DNA of 64,000 bases from Marivita sp. S6314 (GCF_023015985.1 NZ_JALKAO010000001.1:248001-312000); one strand, 5' to 3'; positions 48,439 to 58,604 are shown, counted from the first letter of the stretch. The notes: generated by a model from the letters alone, not told the origin. Program-made: numbers and translations.

Positions 48439-50193
48439 ATGACACGTCAGATGACCGGAGCGAAAATGGTAGTCCAGGCCCTGAAGGATCAGGGTGTCGA
48501 CACAGTATTCGGATACCCCGGTGGCGCTGTGCTACCGATTTACGACGAGATTTTTCAGCAGAACGGCATTCGCCACTTTCTGGTGCGCCACGAACAAGGT
48601 GCTGTGCATGCCGCCGAAGGCTACGCGCGCGCGACGGGCAAGCCCGGTGTTGTTCTGGTGACATCCGGTCCCGGTGCGACCAACGCCGTAACCGGCCTGA
48701 CCGACGCGCTGATGGACAGCATCCCGATTGTTGTGCTGACCGGACAGGTGCCGACCTTCATGATCGGCTCGGATGCGTTTCAGGAAGCCGACACCGTGGG
48801 CATCACCCGCCCCTGCACCAAACATAACTGGCTGGTGAAAGACACCGACAAGCTGTCGGGTGTGATCCACGAGGCCTTCCATGTTGCCACGTCGGGTCGC
48901 CCCGGACCGGTGCTTGTGGATATTCCCAAGGATGTGCAGTTCGCCAGCGGCAGCTATACCGAGAAGGCAAAAGCCAAGGTCAGCCATTATCAGCCGCAGG
49001 TCAAAGGCGACATGGAAACGATCACGCAACTGGTCGAAGCCATCGAAAACGCGGAACGCCCGATTTTCTATACCGGCGGCGGCGTGATCAATTCCGGCCC
49101 GGGAGCCAGCCAATTGCTGCGCGAACTTGTTGAGGCGACAGGGTTCCCGATCACATCCACCCTTATGGGGCTCGGGTGCTATCCCGCGTCGGGCAAGAAT
49201 TGGCTGGGCATGCTGGGGATGCATGGCCTTTACGAGGCCAATCTGGCGATGCACGACTGCGATCTGATGATCAACATCGGCGCGCGGTTTGACGACCGGA
49301 TCACCGGGCGGCTCGATGCGTTCAGCCCGAAGTCGAAAAAAGCGCATATCGACATTGATCCTTCGTCGATCAACAAGGTGATCAAGACCGACATGCCGAT
49401 CATCGGCGATGTGGGTCATGTGCTGGAAGACGTTCTGAAGGTCTGGAAAGCGCGGGGCCGCAAGGTGAACCGCGAAGGTCTGTCGAAATGGTGGGCCCGG
49501 ATTGACGAGTGGCGCAAGGTGGATTGCCTGAAATACAAGCCATCCGAGAAAACGATCAAACCGCAACATGCGCTGGACCGTCTGGAAGCGCTGACCAAGG
49601 GCCGCGATCGCTATATCTGTACCGAGGTGGGCCAGCACCAGATGTGGGCGGCGCAATACCTTGGTTTTGAAGACCCGAACCGGTGGATGACATCGGGCGG
49701 ACTGGGCACGATGGGGTATGGCACACCTGCGTCTATCGGCGTTCAGGTGGCGCACCCGGACGCGTTGGTGATCAACGTGGCGGGGGAAGCGTCCTGGTTG
49801 ATGAACATGCAAGAGATGGGCACAGCGGTGCAGTATCGCCTGCCCGTCAAGCAGTTCATCCTGAACAATGAACGTCTGGGCATGGTGCGCCAGTGGCAGG
49901 AATTGCTGCATGGCGAACGCTATTCCCACAGCTGGTCCGAAGCCCTGCCCGACTTTGTAAAGCTGGCCGAGGCGTTTGGGGCCAAAGGCATCCTGTGCAA
50001 GGACCCGGCGGATCTGGATGACGCGATCATGGAGATGCTGGACTATGACGGTCCGGTGATCTTTGACTGCCTGGTCGAGAAGCACGAAAACTGCTTCCCG
50101 ATGATCCCGTCGGGTGAGCCGCACAACAAGATGCTGCTTGGCGAGGCCAGCACCAAGGACGCGATTGGATCGAAAGGTGCCGTGATGGTCTGA
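48439..50193 (+). CDS. ilvB: Acetolactate synthase, large subunit
   Basis: 584 aa. Catalyses the first common step of valine, leucine and isoleucine synthesis with thiamine diphosphate, Mg and FAD. Domains: N-terminal TPP-binding PYR domain with the catalytic Glu in VRHEQGAVHAAEGYARATGKPG, a central FAD-binding domain, and the PP domain with VINVAGEASWLMNMQEMGTA. The usual GDGSF is replaced by GEASW, a form also seen in other alphaproteobacteria. Controlled by the leader and attenuator directly upstream. Confidence 0.95.
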   Translation: MTRQMTGAKMVVQALKDQGVDTVFGYPGGAVLPIYDEIFQQNGIRHFLVRHEQGAVHAAEGYARATGKPGVVLVTSGPGATNAVTGLTDALMDSIPIVVLTGQVPTFMIGSDAFQEADTVGITRPCTKHNWLVKDTDKLSGVIHEAFHVATSGRPGPVLVDIPKDVQFASGSYTEKAKAKVSHYQPQVKGDMETITQLVEAIENAERPIFYTGGGVINSGPGASQLLRELVEATGFPITSTLMGLGCYPASGKNWLGMLGMHGLYEANLAMHDCDLMINIGARFDDRITGRLDAFSPKSKKAHIDIDPSSINKVIKTDMPIIGDVGHVLEDVLKVWKARGRKVNREGLSKWWARIDEWRKVDCLKYKPSEKTIKPQHALDRLEALTKGRDRYICTEVGQHQMWAAQYLGFEDPNRWMTSGGLGTMGYGTPASIGVQVAHPDALVINVAGEASWLMNMQEMGTAVQYRLPVKQFILNNERLGMVRQWQELLHGERYSHSWSEALPDFVKLAEAFGAKGILCKDPADLDDAIMEMLDYDGPVIFDCLVEKHENCFPMIPSGEPHNKMLLGEASTKDAIGSKGAVMV

Positions 50194-50223
50194 CGGATCG
50201 AACCGGCTTGCGCCGGTCCGACC

Positions 50224-50270
50224 GCGCGGGGCGCTGCCCCGGACCCCGGCATATTTATCAAAAGAAGAAG
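50224..50270 (+). repeat. Folded intergenic element, copy 2
   Basis: A GGGGC-GCT-GCCCC hairpin, then GGACCCCGGCATATTTATC and the tail AAAAGAAGAAGAA. It matches the build of 35617-35677 (GC hairpin, CCCC-purine motif, ATATTT/TATTTTT, A/G tail). Here the AGAAGAAG tail lies at the ribosome-site position of ilvN. Confidence 0.5.
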
Positions 50271-50276
50271 AACGCC

Positions 50277-50837
50277 ATGTCACCGCTAAAGATCAAAAAA
50301 GGGTCGACCAAACATTCGGCTTACAATCTCCGCCCAACCTTTTCGGACGTGCAGGAAACCCACACCCTGGCCGTTCTGGTTGACAACGAAGCCGGCGTGC
50401 TGGCGCGGGTGATTGGCCTGTTTTCCGGACGGGGCTATAACATCGACAGCCTGACCGTGGCCGAGGTGGATCACGAAGGTGGCCTGTCCCGGATCACGGT
50501 TGTCACCACGGGGACCCCGCAGGTGATTGAACAGATCAAGGCCCAGCTGGGGCGGATCGTGCCTGTGCACGACGTGCATGACCTGACCGTCGAAGGCGGA
50601 TCGGTTGAGCGCGAACTGGCGTTGATCAAGGTTGAGGGCGCGGGCGACAAGCGCGTCGAAGCGTTGCGGCTTGCCGATATCTTCCGCGCGCAAGTGGTCG
50701 ACAGCACGCTGGAAAGCTTCGTGTTTCAGATCACCGGGACGCCGGAAAAGGTTGATGCCTTTGCGGATTTGATGCGTCCGCTGGGGCTTGCCGAGATCGC
50801 CCGGACCGGAGTTGCTGCGCTGTCCCGCGGCATCTGA
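50277..50837 (+). CDS. ilvN: Acetolactate synthase, regulatory subunit
   Basis: 186 aa from ATG 50277. The N-terminal ACT domain (HTLAVLVDNEAGVLARVIGLFSGRGYNIDSLTV) binds valine for feedback control; the C-terminal half (RELALIKVEGAGDKRVEALRLADIFRA) is the ALS_ss_C domain. It follows ilvB by 83 bases with a folded element in between. Also called ilvH. Confidence 0.95.
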   Translation: MSPLKIKKGSTKHSAYNLRPTFSDVQETHTLAVLVDNEAGVLARVIGLFSGRGYNIDSLTVAEVDHEGGLSRITVVTTGTPQVIEQIKAQLGRIVPVHDVHDLTVEGGSVERELALIKVEGAGDKRVEALRLADIFRAQVVDSTLESFVFQITGTPEKVDAFADLMRPLGLAEIARTGVAALSRGI

Positions 50838-50851
50838 CCGATCCATCAGGA

Positions 50852-50872
50852 CCGGGCCCTCCGTTGGCCCGG
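50852..50872. terminator. Hairpin between ilvN and the convergent hypothetical gene
   Basis: CCGGGCC-CTCCGTT-GGCCCGG, perfect over seven bases, in the 44-base space between two converging genes. No T-run on either strand, so termination would be weak or factor-aided. Confidence 0.45.
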
Positions 50873-50881
50873 CCATTCGCA

Positions 50882-51259
50882 TTAGACCGGCAGCGCGATC
50901 TTTCCCTGCACGCCGATTGCGGCATCAAGATACTTCGTCAAGTCAATGATATTGCGCGCGGGTTTCGGCTCGGCCTTGGCCGGTTCAGGCGCGGCTTCCG
51001 GACGGCTTGCCTTCAATTTGTTCGGCAAATCCGGTGAATGCGATTGCATCAGAAGCTGCGGATTGCTGGCTTTGCGCACGTTTTGCGTCACCGTGACGTC
51101 GAACTGAACCAGATCCCCGGCATCAAGGGGCGGTGCCTCGTGAATGCACTCCTCGGGTGTGTAGAACGCCAAATCCCCTTGATCTTCGCACCAGATTACA
51201 GCTTTTTGCGCGGTTGTGTCCGACCACAGTACGACGCCAAACATATTCTGCATTGTCAT
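50882..51259 (-). CDS. Hypothetical protein with a small beta-rich N-terminal domain
   Basis: 125 aa. The first 75 residues (FGVVLWSDTTAQKAVIWCEDQGDLAFYT then LDAGDLVQFDVT) look like a small OB- or cold-shock-like barrel, though RNP motifs are not convincing. A Pro/Ala/Lys-rich linker (about 78-100) leads to a short helix (NIIDLTKYLDAAIGV). No function assigned. The first two in-frame ATGs are at 51259 and 51253. Confidence 0.6.
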   Translation of the reverse strand: MTMQNMFGVVLWSDTTAQKAVIWCEDQGDLAFYTPEECIHEAPPLDAGDLVQFDVTVTQNVRKASNPQLLMQSHSPDLPNKLKASRPEAAPEPAKAEPKPARNIIDLTKYLDAAIGVQGKIALPV

Positions 51260-51519
51260 AATTTCAGATCCCCATCTTATGCCTCCACTGTGTTAAGTTT
51301 TGCCGCGTCAGAACACGGTGAAGTCTGCGTCGTTTCTGCAAAGTTTGTGTCAAAAGCGATTGACCCTGACGCGATTTCGCATCACCCTTGCCTCGAATTA
51401 GCGTCACGAGTTCTGAGACCTGACCGGGAACGCGACTTGGATCAGGAAATTTAATGGAAAGATGCAGTGTATTTATGCACTTGCACGCACCTTCCGGTAG
51501 CAGACAAAGGACGACGACA

Positions 51520-52314
51520 ATGACACGGCCCAGCCCTTCTCAGCTTCGGGACACATTGGGGGCCAATTTACGCCAGTTGGCAAGCGGGACAGTGTCGATT
51601 TCGGCCCTGTGCCGAGATCTCGGGATCAATCGCACACAATTCAACCGCTACCTTACAGGTGAGAGTTTTCCACGCCCGGACGTTTTGTTTCGCATCTGCC
51701 AGTATTTCAATGTTGATGCCCGGATCATTCTGGAACCGCTGTCGGAGATTGGCACCGGGACACGGTCGCTGCTGTCACATCCCGAGGTCGAGGAATTCCT
51801 GTCTGCCGGGGTGTCGCAGCTTCCGGAACAGATCTTTCCAAGCGGGTTTTATCAATTCGCACGGCGCAGCTTTCTGGATGAAACACAGTTCATTCAGGGC
51901 CTGGTCTATGTCTACCGCGTCGACGGGGCCGCGTTTCTGCGCGGGTTCGAGGCGAGGGAAGCCATGGCGCAGCAGGGATTGCCCGCCGACGCGAAGACGC
52001 GCGAATTCAGGGGTTTGCTCTTGGCACAGGAGGGCGGCATTGCCGGGTTGGTCAGCCGTCGCAATTCGCTGACGACCTCATTCAACTTTCTGGCGCAGAT
52101 CCCGTCGTTCCAGAACAATTACTGGGTGGGCTATACCGTGCGTACGGTCCGTGAAAGCCTGACCGGGTCACGTATGGCGCGGCTTGTCTATGAGTACCTG
52201 GGGCGGGACGGAACAAAGGTGCGCGCTGCCGCCCGCAAGGCGGGCTTTTGTTCGGCCGACGATCTTGTGCCCTACCAGCGAACGCAATTGCGGATTGACG
52301 AACCGTTCAACTAG
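51520..52314 (+). CDS. XRE-type helix-turn-helix regulator
   Basis: 264 aa from ATG 51520. The N-terminal lambda-repressor-like domain contains SISALCRDLGINRTQFNRYLTGESFPRPDVLFRI; the rest (about 90-264) is an effector domain without a family I know. It is followed at 104 bases by the Rieske oxygenase gene, with three TTGACG repeats in between, so it is the likely regulator of that gene. An earlier start at 51454 is open but poorer. Confidence 0.82.
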   Translation: MTRPSPSQLRDTLGANLRQLASGTVSISALCRDLGINRTQFNRYLTGESFPRPDVLFRICQYFNVDARIILEPLSEIGTGTRSLLSHPEVEEFLSAGVSQLPEQIFPSGFYQFARRSFLDETQFIQGLVYVYRVDGAAFLRGFEAREAMAQQGLPADAKTREFRGLLLAQEGGIAGLVSRRNSLTTSFNFLAQIPSFQNNYWVGYTVRTVRESLTGSRMARLVYEYLGRDGTKVRAAARKAGFCSADDLVPYQRTQLRIDEPFN

Positions 52315-52331
52315 GCGGGTCGGCTGGTCGG

Positions 52332-52380
52332 TTGACGGCACGGGATGTCGTGAATTGACGCGACCCGGTGCCGGTTGACG
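52332..52380 (+). promoter_or_regulatory. Three TTGACG direct repeats before the Rieske gene
   Basis: TTGACG at 52332-52337, 52355-52360 and 52375-52380, spaced 23 and 20 bases, each followed by a G/C-rich CG-type extension. The last repeat is 38 bases from ATG 52418 and could double as a -35 box. Direct repeats at about two helical turns suggest cooperative binding, perhaps by the XRE protein. Confidence 0.4.
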
Positions 52381-52417
52381 CGGAACGCTGCGGGCAGTTC
52401 CACAGACGAGGTGCGCC

Positions 52418-53566
52418 ATGACCGCGATTGATCCCCTTCTTGCCGATGTGCAAAAACCCACGGCGCGGGCGCGCGGTTTGCCCAACGCGCATTATACCGA
52501 TCCGTCGAAATTTGACGAAGAACGGGATGCCTTGTTCGGGGCAGGATGGGCCGGATTGGCGGTGGCGTCGGACGTGCCGGACAAGGGCGATGCGGTTCCG
52601 ATCACGTTTCTGGGTATTCCGCTTCTCTTGATCCGGGGACGCGACGGGGACGTGCAGGTGTTTCAGAACATTTGCCGCCATCGCGGCATGATCCTTGTCG
52701 CAGAGCCGCGAAAGATCGAGGGGGCGATCCGTTGCCCCTATCATTCGTGGTGCTACAGCACGCAAGGCAAACTGGTGGCCACGCCGCATATCGGCGGCCC
52801 CGGTCACAACACGCACAAGGATGTGGATCACGACACGCTGGGGCTGATCGAGGTGCGCAGCCATATTTGGCGGGATGTCGTGTGGATCAACATGTCCGGC
52901 AAGGCCCCTGCGTTTGAAGACGCGATGGCCGATGTGATTGCCCGCTGGTCGGATTTCGAACAGCCGCTGTATCACGGCGGAGAGGACAGTCGCTTTACGC
53001 TGACCGTCAATGGCAACTGGAAACTTGCCGTCGAAAATTACTGCGAAAGCTATCACCTTCCGTGGATTCATCCGGGATTGAACAGCTATTCGCGGCTGGA
53101 GGATCACTACAATATCGAACTGGACGGCGTCACATCCGGACAGGGCACGCTGGTCTACCGGCAATTGAAAGGCGACACCGGGCAAAGTTTCGCGGATTTC
53201 GAAGCGCTGGATGCGAAATGGGACGCCGGGGCCGAGTATCTGTCGATCTACCCCAACGTGCTGCTTGGCGTTCACCGTGATCATGCGTTTGCCATCATCC
53301 TGTTGCCGGACGGGCCGGGCGTGACCAAGGAAGCTGTGCATCTGTATTATGCGACCCCCGCAACCGACGGCACGCTGCGCACGCGCAATGCGGAGATGTG
53401 GAAAGAGGTGTTCGAGGAAGATATCTTTGTGGTCGAGGGCATGCAGAAAGGCCGGCGCGCGCCGGGGTTTGACGGCGGGCGGTTCTCTCCGGCGATGGAT
53501 GGGCCGACGCATTGCTTTCACAGATGGGCCGCGTCGCGGCTTGCGGATCATCGTGCGACCGCCTGA
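52418..53566 (+). CDS. Rieske non-haem iron oxygenase, alpha subunit
   Basis: 382 aa. Rieske [2Fe-2S] ligands Cys86/His88 (CRHRG) and Cys106/His109 (CPYHSW); mononuclear iron ligands His213 and His218 in NYCESYHLPWIHP, with bridging acidic residues nearby. The C-terminal half is the START-like catalytic domain. Close relatives are choline/glycine betaine/carnitine-type monooxygenases. It needs a reductase, and none is encoded nearby. Possible link to methylated amine use, given the MttB-family gene in this genome, but the substrate is unproven. Confidence 0.88.
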   Translation: MTAIDPLLADVQKPTARARGLPNAHYTDPSKFDEERDALFGAGWAGLAVASDVPDKGDAVPITFLGIPLLLIRGRDGDVQVFQNICRHRGMILVAEPRKIEGAIRCPYHSWCYSTQGKLVATPHIGGPGHNTHKDVDHDTLGLIEVRSHIWRDVVWINMSGKAPAFEDAMADVIARWSDFEQPLYHGGEDSRFTLTVNGNWKLAVENYCESYHLPWIHPGLNSYSRLEDHYNIELDGVTSGQGTLVYRQLKGDTGQSFADFEALDAKWDAGAEYLSIYPNVLLGVHRDHAFAIILLPDGPGVTKEAVHLYYATPATDGTLRTRNAEMWKEVFEEDIFVVEGMQKGRRAPGFDGGRFSPAMDGPTHCFHRWAASRLADHRATA

Positions 53567-53775
53567 TGGCAGATCTTCATGCAGATTTGCTGGCCGCCCA
53601 TGCGACCGGGGATCCTGACGCATTGGTCGCCAGCTACGTCGCGGCCGCTGACCAGCAAGACGAGATTGAGGCGGTGTGTTTTTTCCTGACCAACGCATAC
53701 GTCTTTGCGTTGGAGGCCGGTCACCCAAGAACAGGCGAATTGCGCGAAAGGCTGGCCGCCCATGGCCGCGTCTGA
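53566..53775 (+). CDS. Small helical protein coupled to the Rieske oxygenase
   Basis: 69 aa, ATG overlapping the oxygenase stop (TGATG). The sequence (LHADLLAAHATGDPDALVASYVAAADQ then FFLTNAYVFALEAGHPRTGELRERLAAHGR) looks like a pair of TPR-like helices. No known function. The coupling suggests it assists or modulates the oxygenase. Confidence 0.65.
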   Translation: MADLHADLLAAHATGDPDALVASYVAAADQQDEIEAVCFFLTNAYVFALEAGHPRTGELRERLAAHGRV

Positions 53776-53798
53776 CGCGGGGCGGACCGCGCCGAGGG

Positions 53799-54584
53799 TT
53801 ACACCTTGGCGGCGTCGCCTTGTTTCAGGATGTCGTAAAGATGCCAGGTTGCGTGGCCCAGCAGCGGCAACGCGATAAACAGCCCCAGGAACCCGGGCAA
53901 CAGCGCCAGAAACGTCACCAGAGCAATAAACAGCCCCCATCCCAACATCACGACGGGATGGCGCATCACGTATTGGAACGATGTGATCATGGCGGTCACG
54001 AAATCCACCTCGCGATCCAGAAGCAACGGCAATGCGATGACCGTGATGTTGAACAGCAAAATCGCGAACAATGCTCCGACGATGGATCCAACAGTGAGCA
54101 TGATCAGCCCGTTTGAGGTCAGGTAAACCTCGATGGAACTGGACACATTGGTCATTGTGCTGAGCCCGAGGAACAGCGCAAAAATCATGTGTCCGATAAA
54201 GAACCAGAACAAGAAGACAATCACGATGATGGCACAGATCGACGGCAATTGACGGCGCGACTGGGACAGGATCACGCCGAACACTTCGGACGCGCGCAGC
54301 GGCGTGCCATATTCAAGCCGACGGCTGACCTCGTAAAACCCGACAGCGGCAAAGGGGCCGATCAGCGGAAATCCGATGGCCGCAAGGACAAGCCAGAAGG
54401 TTGTGCCGGTGCTGAGCGTGATCCAGGTGATCAGCCATCCGGAGAGCACATAGAACCCGGCAAAGACGAAGGCATAAAACGGCGCGCGGGTGACGTCGGC
54501 CCATCCACGCGCAAGGGCGGTTTTGATCGTGTCCGTGGTGACTGTGTCAAAATCCGGCACGCCTGGTTGCGGTGTGGTGGTCAT
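53799..54584 (-). CDS. DUF2189-family membrane protein
   Basis: 261 aa with about six hydrophobic segments after a polar N-terminus ([31 protein letters not shown]). [21 protein letters not shown] and the C-terminal [15 protein letters not shown] match DUF2189. Function unknown. It lies downstream of prfB on the same strand across a run of hairpins. Confidence 0.82.
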   Translation of the reverse strand: MTTTPQPGVPDFDTVTTDTIKTALARGWADVTRAPFYAFVFAGFYVLSGWLITWITLSTGTTFWLVLAAIGFPLIGPFAAVGFYEVSRRLEYGTPLRASEVFGVILSQSRRQLPSICAIIVIVFLFWFFIGHMIFALFLGLSTMTNVSSSIEVYLTSNGLIMLTVGSIVGALFAILLFNITVIALPLLLDREVDFVTAMITSFQYVMRHPVVMLGWGLFIALVTFLALLPGFLGLFIALPLLGHATWHLYDILKQGDAAKV

Positions 54585-54617
54585 GCTGCCTCCCGAAGTC
54601 CCATGAACAGGGGCATG

Positions 54618-54697
54618 AAACCGCCTTCCCGGCGGTTTGGCAACAGTTCGCGGCGCAGATGCGACGACGCATCTGCTGTTTTCCGTTACCGGAAAAC
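54618..54697. repeat. Three tandem perfect stem-loops between prfB and the DUF2189 gene
   Basis: AAACCGCC-TTCCC-GGCGGTTT (54618-54638), GCAGATGCG-ACGA-CGCATCTGC (54655-54676) and GTTTTCCG-TTAC-CGGAAAAC (54678-54697). All arms are perfect and the last two are one base apart. No T-run follows on either strand. Confidence 0.8.
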
Positions 54698-54716
54698 ATG
54701 CCCTAAAAATATGACT

Positions 54717-55841
54717 TTACGACCCCTGAGCCTCGGCGCGGGACTTGCCGGACACGTTTTGCGCAAGCGTTGCCGCCATGAAGGGATCCAGATCGCCGTC
54801 CAGAACGCCCTTGGTGTCGGACGTTTCGTGATTGGTCCGCAGATCCTTGACCATCTGATAGGGCTGCAGCACGTAAGACCGGATCTGGTTGCCCCACCCG
54901 GCATCGCCCTTGGCCTCATGTGCGGCGTTGATGTCCGCGTTGCGGCGATCCAGTTCCAGCTGGTACAGCCGCGATTTCAGCGCCTTCATCGCGATATCGC
55001 GGTTCTGGTGCTGGGACTTTTCCGAACTTGTCACCACGATCCCAGTTGGGTGGTGCGTGATGCGCACGGCAGAGTCGGTGGTGTTCACGTGCTGCCCGCC
55101 AGCACCGGATGACCGGTAGGTGTCGATCCGGATATCGGATGGGTTGATCTCGATATCGATGTCGTCATCGACCACCGGGTACACCCAGACCGAACAGAAG
55201 GATGTGTGACGCTTTGCAGCGCTGTCAAAGGGCGAGATGCGGACCAGACGGTGCACGCCGCTTTCGGATTTCAGCCAGCCATAGGCGTTTGGACCGGAAA
55301 TCTTGTAGGCCGCCGATTTGATCCCGGCCTCTTCACCCGATTGTTCCGATTGCAGTTCAACTTCGTAGCCATGCGACTCGGCCCAGCGGACATACATCCG
55401 CGCCAACATTGATGCCCAGTCGCAGGATTCCGTGCCCCCCGCGCCCGAATTGATTTCGAGGAACGTGTCATTGCCATCGGCCTCCCCGTCAAGCAGGGCT
55501 TCAAGCTCTTTCTTGGCGGCCTTGTCGGCCAACGCCTTGAGCGCGTCTTCGGCGTCGGTGACGACCTCCTGATCGTCCTCCATCTCGCCCAGCTCGATCA
55601 TCTCGATATTGTCGGATAGGTCTTGCTTGATCGAGGTGTAGGTTTCGATTGCGTCCACCAGCATCTGGCGATCCCGCATGAGTTTTTGCGCCGCGGTTGG
55701 ATCGTCCCACAGGTTCGGGTCTTCCACACGCGCGTTGAACTCTTCCAGACGGTGCTGGGCCGTCTCCCAATCCAGACGCTGCTCAAGCAGGTTTACGGAT
55801 TTTTCAATCTGTTCAACGATATTCTGGATTTCTGCGCGCAT
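54717..55841 (-). CDS. prfB: Peptide chain release factor 2
   Basis: 374 aa from ATG 55841. Ends translation at UGA and UAA. The codon-recognition SPF tripeptide lies in [12 protein letters not shown] and the hydrolysis motif GGQ in SGAGGQHVN. The reading frame is continuous: where many bacteria have an in-frame UGA and a programmed +1 frameshift near codon 26, this gene reads CGT CTG GAT TGG, so that autoregulation is absent. Three hairpins follow the gene. Confidence 0.96.
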   Translation of the reverse strand: MRAEIQNIVEQIEKSVNLLEQRLDWETAQHRLEEFNARVEDPNLWDDPTAAQKLMRDRQMLVDAIETYTSIKQDLSDNIEMIELGEMEDDQEVVTDAEDALKALADKAAKKELEALLDGEADGNDTFLEINSGAGGTESCDWASMLARMYVRWAESHGYEVELQSEQSGEEAGIKSAAYKISGPNAYGWLKSESGVHRLVRISPFDSAAKRHTSFCSVWVYPVVDDDIDIEINPSDIRIDTYRSSGAGGQHVNTTDSAVRITHHPTGIVVTSSEKSQHQNRDIAMKALKSRLYQLELDRRNADINAAHEAKGDAGWGNQIRSYVLQPYQMVKDLRTNHETSDTKGVLDGDLDPFMAATLAQNVSGKSRAEAQGS

Positions 55842-55891
55842 TGGCGATCCTGTTTGCTCGGGCCTTGGTGAGGGCAAGTGATAGACCAGCC

Positions 55892-55914
55892 CCGCCGCCC
55901 CTTCAAGGCGGCGG
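55892..55914. terminator. Hairpin between mrcA and prfB
   Basis: CCGCCGCC-CCTTCAA-GGCGGCGG, eight perfect pairs, 25 bases after the mrcA stop on the minus strand. No T-run, so it may only be a weak terminator or mRNA end protector. Confidence 0.45.
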
Positions 55915-55939
55915 ACGCGACTGGCTGTCTGCGATGGGG

Positions 55940-58492
55940 TTAGTAAAGCCCGCCGGAACTCAGCGTTCCGAAACTTGCCTTTGGTCCCACAATCGCGGTG
56001 CCCCCGCTGGAGGTGGTGACCTGTTTTGCCACCTGCCCCGCGCCTTCGAACAGTTCGAAATTGGAGCCCATGGCAAATCCGCCGTCGAACTGGATCCCGA
56101 AGATCGGCTCTTCGCCTTCACGGAAGCATTCGGCAACAACGCTGTCGCCGCTGGCGCTGTCCGAAAGGCGTGCGCCGGTGGTCCGGTCGATCTTGATGAA
56201 CTGGCAGCTCTCGGGCGGGCGAAAATCGCTGCCGCCGTATTTGGCAACGGCCTTTTGCATAAACGAATTGAAGACCGGTCCGCACATGCCGCCACCCGAC
56301 GCACCGCGCCCCAGGCTGCGGGGCTGGTCAAACCCGATGTAGCAGCCCGCCACGATGTTGGACGTGAAGCCAACGAACCAGACGTCTTTGGCGTCGTTGG
56401 TTGTGCCGGTCTTACCCGCCGTTGGCACCGGCAGGTTCACGGATTTCCGCGCGGTGCCGCGTTCGACCACACCCGTCATCATGGAGGTGAGCTGATAGGC
56501 GGTGACCGGATCCATCACGCGTTCGCGGTTGCTGCGCACGGTTGGTCCCTGCCCCGCTTGCAGACTGGCCAGGGTACAATCTTCGCAGACGCGCTGATCG
56601 TGCTTGTAGACGGTATTGCCAAAGCGGTCCTGCACCCGGTCCACCAGTGTCGGTTCCACCCGTTCGCCGCCATTGGCGAACATCGCGTAGGACGCGACCA
56701 TTTTGTACAGCGTGGTTTCGTCTGCCCCCAGGGCGTTGGCCAAAACGCGGCCCATATTGTCATAGACGCCGAACTTTTCGGCATAGCTGGCGACGACATC
56801 CATCCCGACCTCTTGCGCCAGTCGGATGGTCATCAGGTTGCGCGACTGTTCAATGCCGGTGCGCAGTGGCGTTGGTCCGTAAAACCGGTTGGACGCGTTT
56901 TTGGGCCGCCACACACCTTGCGGTGTGTTGATCTCGATCGGGGCGTCGACAACGATTGTTGCCGGGGAATACCCGCTGTCCAAAGCCGCTGCATAGACGA
57001 ACGGTTTAAAGCTGGATCCCGGCTGACGTTGCGCCTGTGTCGCGCGGTTAAACACCGAATGCTGGTACGAAAACCCGCCCTGCATCGCAATGACGCGCCC
57101 GGTGTTGACGTCCATTGCCATGAACGCGCCCTGCACCTGTGGCACCTGCCGCAAGGTCCAGCGAATAAAGCTACCATCATCGTCGGCTGTCATGCGGCGC
57201 ACATGCACCACGTCCCCCACCGACACCAGATCACCGGCAACCTGCCCCTTGCGCCCCAGCGATCCGTCCTCATTGCGCTTGCGGGCCCATTGCACGTCGC
57301 GCGCCGGAATCCAGTGCCCGTCTTCATCATCGGGCACGCCTTCGATGCCGATCCGCGCATCATTGGTGCCGATCTCAAGCACCACCGCCGGATACCACGG
57401 GTTTTCCAGCCGGACATCGCGTGCAATGGCAACGTTGCTCAACGCCTCGCGCCAGGTGGCTTCGTCGGTCAACTGATCTGCCGGAAGGGTCTTGCCCGTG
57501 CCGCGCCAAACCCCTTGGGATCGGTCGTAGCGTTCCAGTGCGCGCTGCAGCGCGTCTTCCGCTTCGACCTGCAATTCCCGGTCCAGAGTCGCCCGGACAC
57601 TGAAGCCGCCCGAGAAGAACTCGGCCTCACCGAAATCAACGCTCAACTGGCGGCGGATTTCGTCGGTGAAGTAGTTGCGTGGCGGCAATGCCGCGCGGAA
57701 GGGTTCGTAATCGCCGTTCTGTACCGATTTCAGCGGCATCGCGACCTCGGTCTCGTAGGTCGATTGGTCGATAAAGCCGTTCTCGAACATCTCTTTCAGA
57801 ACGAAGTTCCGCCGCGCCAGCAACCGATCCTTGCGGCGCACCGGGTGAAATTCGGATGGTGCTTTCGGCATCGACGCCAGTGTCGCCGCTTCGTGCGGGG
57901 CGAGTTCCGTCAGGGCTTTGTTGAAATAGGTCTGCGCCGCGGCCGTCACGCCATAGGAGTTCTGACCCAGAAAGATCTCGTTCATATAGAGTTCGAGGAT
58001 CTTTTCCTTGCTCAGCGTATCCTCAATCCGGGAGGCCAGAATAATTTCCTTGATCTTGCGTTCGACCCTGCGGTCGCCCGACAACAGGAAGTTCTTCATC
58101 ACCTGCTGGGTGATCGTTGACGCCCCGCGCACATCCTGCCCGCGCGAGATCACCGCATCCACGGCCGCCGCCGCGATGCCGCGCAGATCGTATCCCTGAT
58201 GGGTGTAGAAATTCTTGTCTTCGGCAGAAATGAACGCTTGTTTGACCAGATCAGGCACTTCGTTGGCCGGCGTGAACAACCGGCGTTCCTCTGCGAATTC
58301 GTCGATGATCTTGCCTTCAACCGAGTAAATCCGGCTGATCGTGGGCGGGGTATATTGCGCAAGGCTTTCGTGGCTTGGCAGATCGCGACCGTACATCCAG
58401 AAGATCGCACCAATGGCCAGCGCGACCATCATGGTGCCCATAGTCACGAGCGTAAAAATCGCTCCAAAGAAAGACAGGATGAATCTGGTCAC
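55940..58492 (-). CDS. mrcA: Penicillin-binding protein 1A (bifunctional)
   Basis: 850 aa from GTG 58492 (AGGGG before it); an upstream in-frame start at 58546 adds residues unlike the family. One N-terminal membrane anchor, then the glycosyltransferase 51 domain with catalytic Glu in [14 protein letters not shown] and the [10 protein letters not shown] motif, an OB-like insertion (about 300-400), and the transpeptidase domain with Ser in [11 protein letters not shown] and KTGTTND. It polymerises and crosslinks peptidoglycan. The amidase gene lies upstream on the same strand. Confidence 0.95.
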   Translation of the reverse strand: MTRFILSFFGAIFTLVTMGTMMVALAIGAIFWMYGRDLPSHESLAQYTPPTISRIYSVEGKIIDEFAEERRLFTPANEVPDLVKQAFISAEDKNFYTHQGYDLRGIAAAAVDAVISRGQDVRGASTITQQVMKNFLLSGDRRVERKIKEIILASRIEDTLSKEKILELYMNEIFLGQNSYGVTAAAQTYFNKALTELAPHEAATLASMPKAPSEFHPVRRKDRLLARRNFVLKEMFENGFIDQSTYETEVAMPLKSVQNGDYEPFRAALPPRNYFTDEIRRQLSVDFGEAEFFSGGFSVRATLDRELQVEAEDALQRALERYDRSQGVWRGTGKTLPADQLTDEATWREALSNVAIARDVRLENPWYPAVVLEIGTNDARIGIEGVPDDEDGHWIPARDVQWARKRNEDGSLGRKGQVAGDLVSVGDVVHVRRMTADDDGSFIRWTLRQVPQVQGAFMAMDVNTGRVIAMQGGFSYQHSVFNRATQAQRQPGSSFKPFVYAAALDSGYSPATIVVDAPIEINTPQGVWRPKNASNRFYGPTPLRTGIEQSRNLMTIRLAQEVGMDVVASYAEKFGVYDNMGRVLANALGADETTLYKMVASYAMFANGGERVEPTLVDRVQDRFGNTVYKHDQRVCEDCTLASLQAGQGPTVRSNRERVMDPVTAYQLTSMMTGVVERGTARKSVNLPVPTAGKTGTTNDAKDVWFVGFTSNIVAGCYIGFDQPRSLGRGASGGGMCGPVFNSFMQKAVAKYGGSDFRPPESCQFIKIDRTTGARLSDSASGDSVVAECFREGEEPIFGIQFDGGFAMGSNFELFEGAGQVAKQVTTSSGGTAIVGPKASFGTLSSGGLY

Positions 58493-58604
58493 TCTGTACC
58501 CCTGTTCCGGTTCACTACCCCTACAAAAATGGGGGAAGATGGTCAAAACACAATGCGGTGGTCTCCGGCATTGCGCCGCCTATGACGCAAGGTCATGGCG
58601 GGAT

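Noticed and set aside
55841-58120. 759-codon frame antisense to mrcA
   Set aside because: Long only because of GC-biased third positions; mrcA has all catalytic motifs in the other strand.
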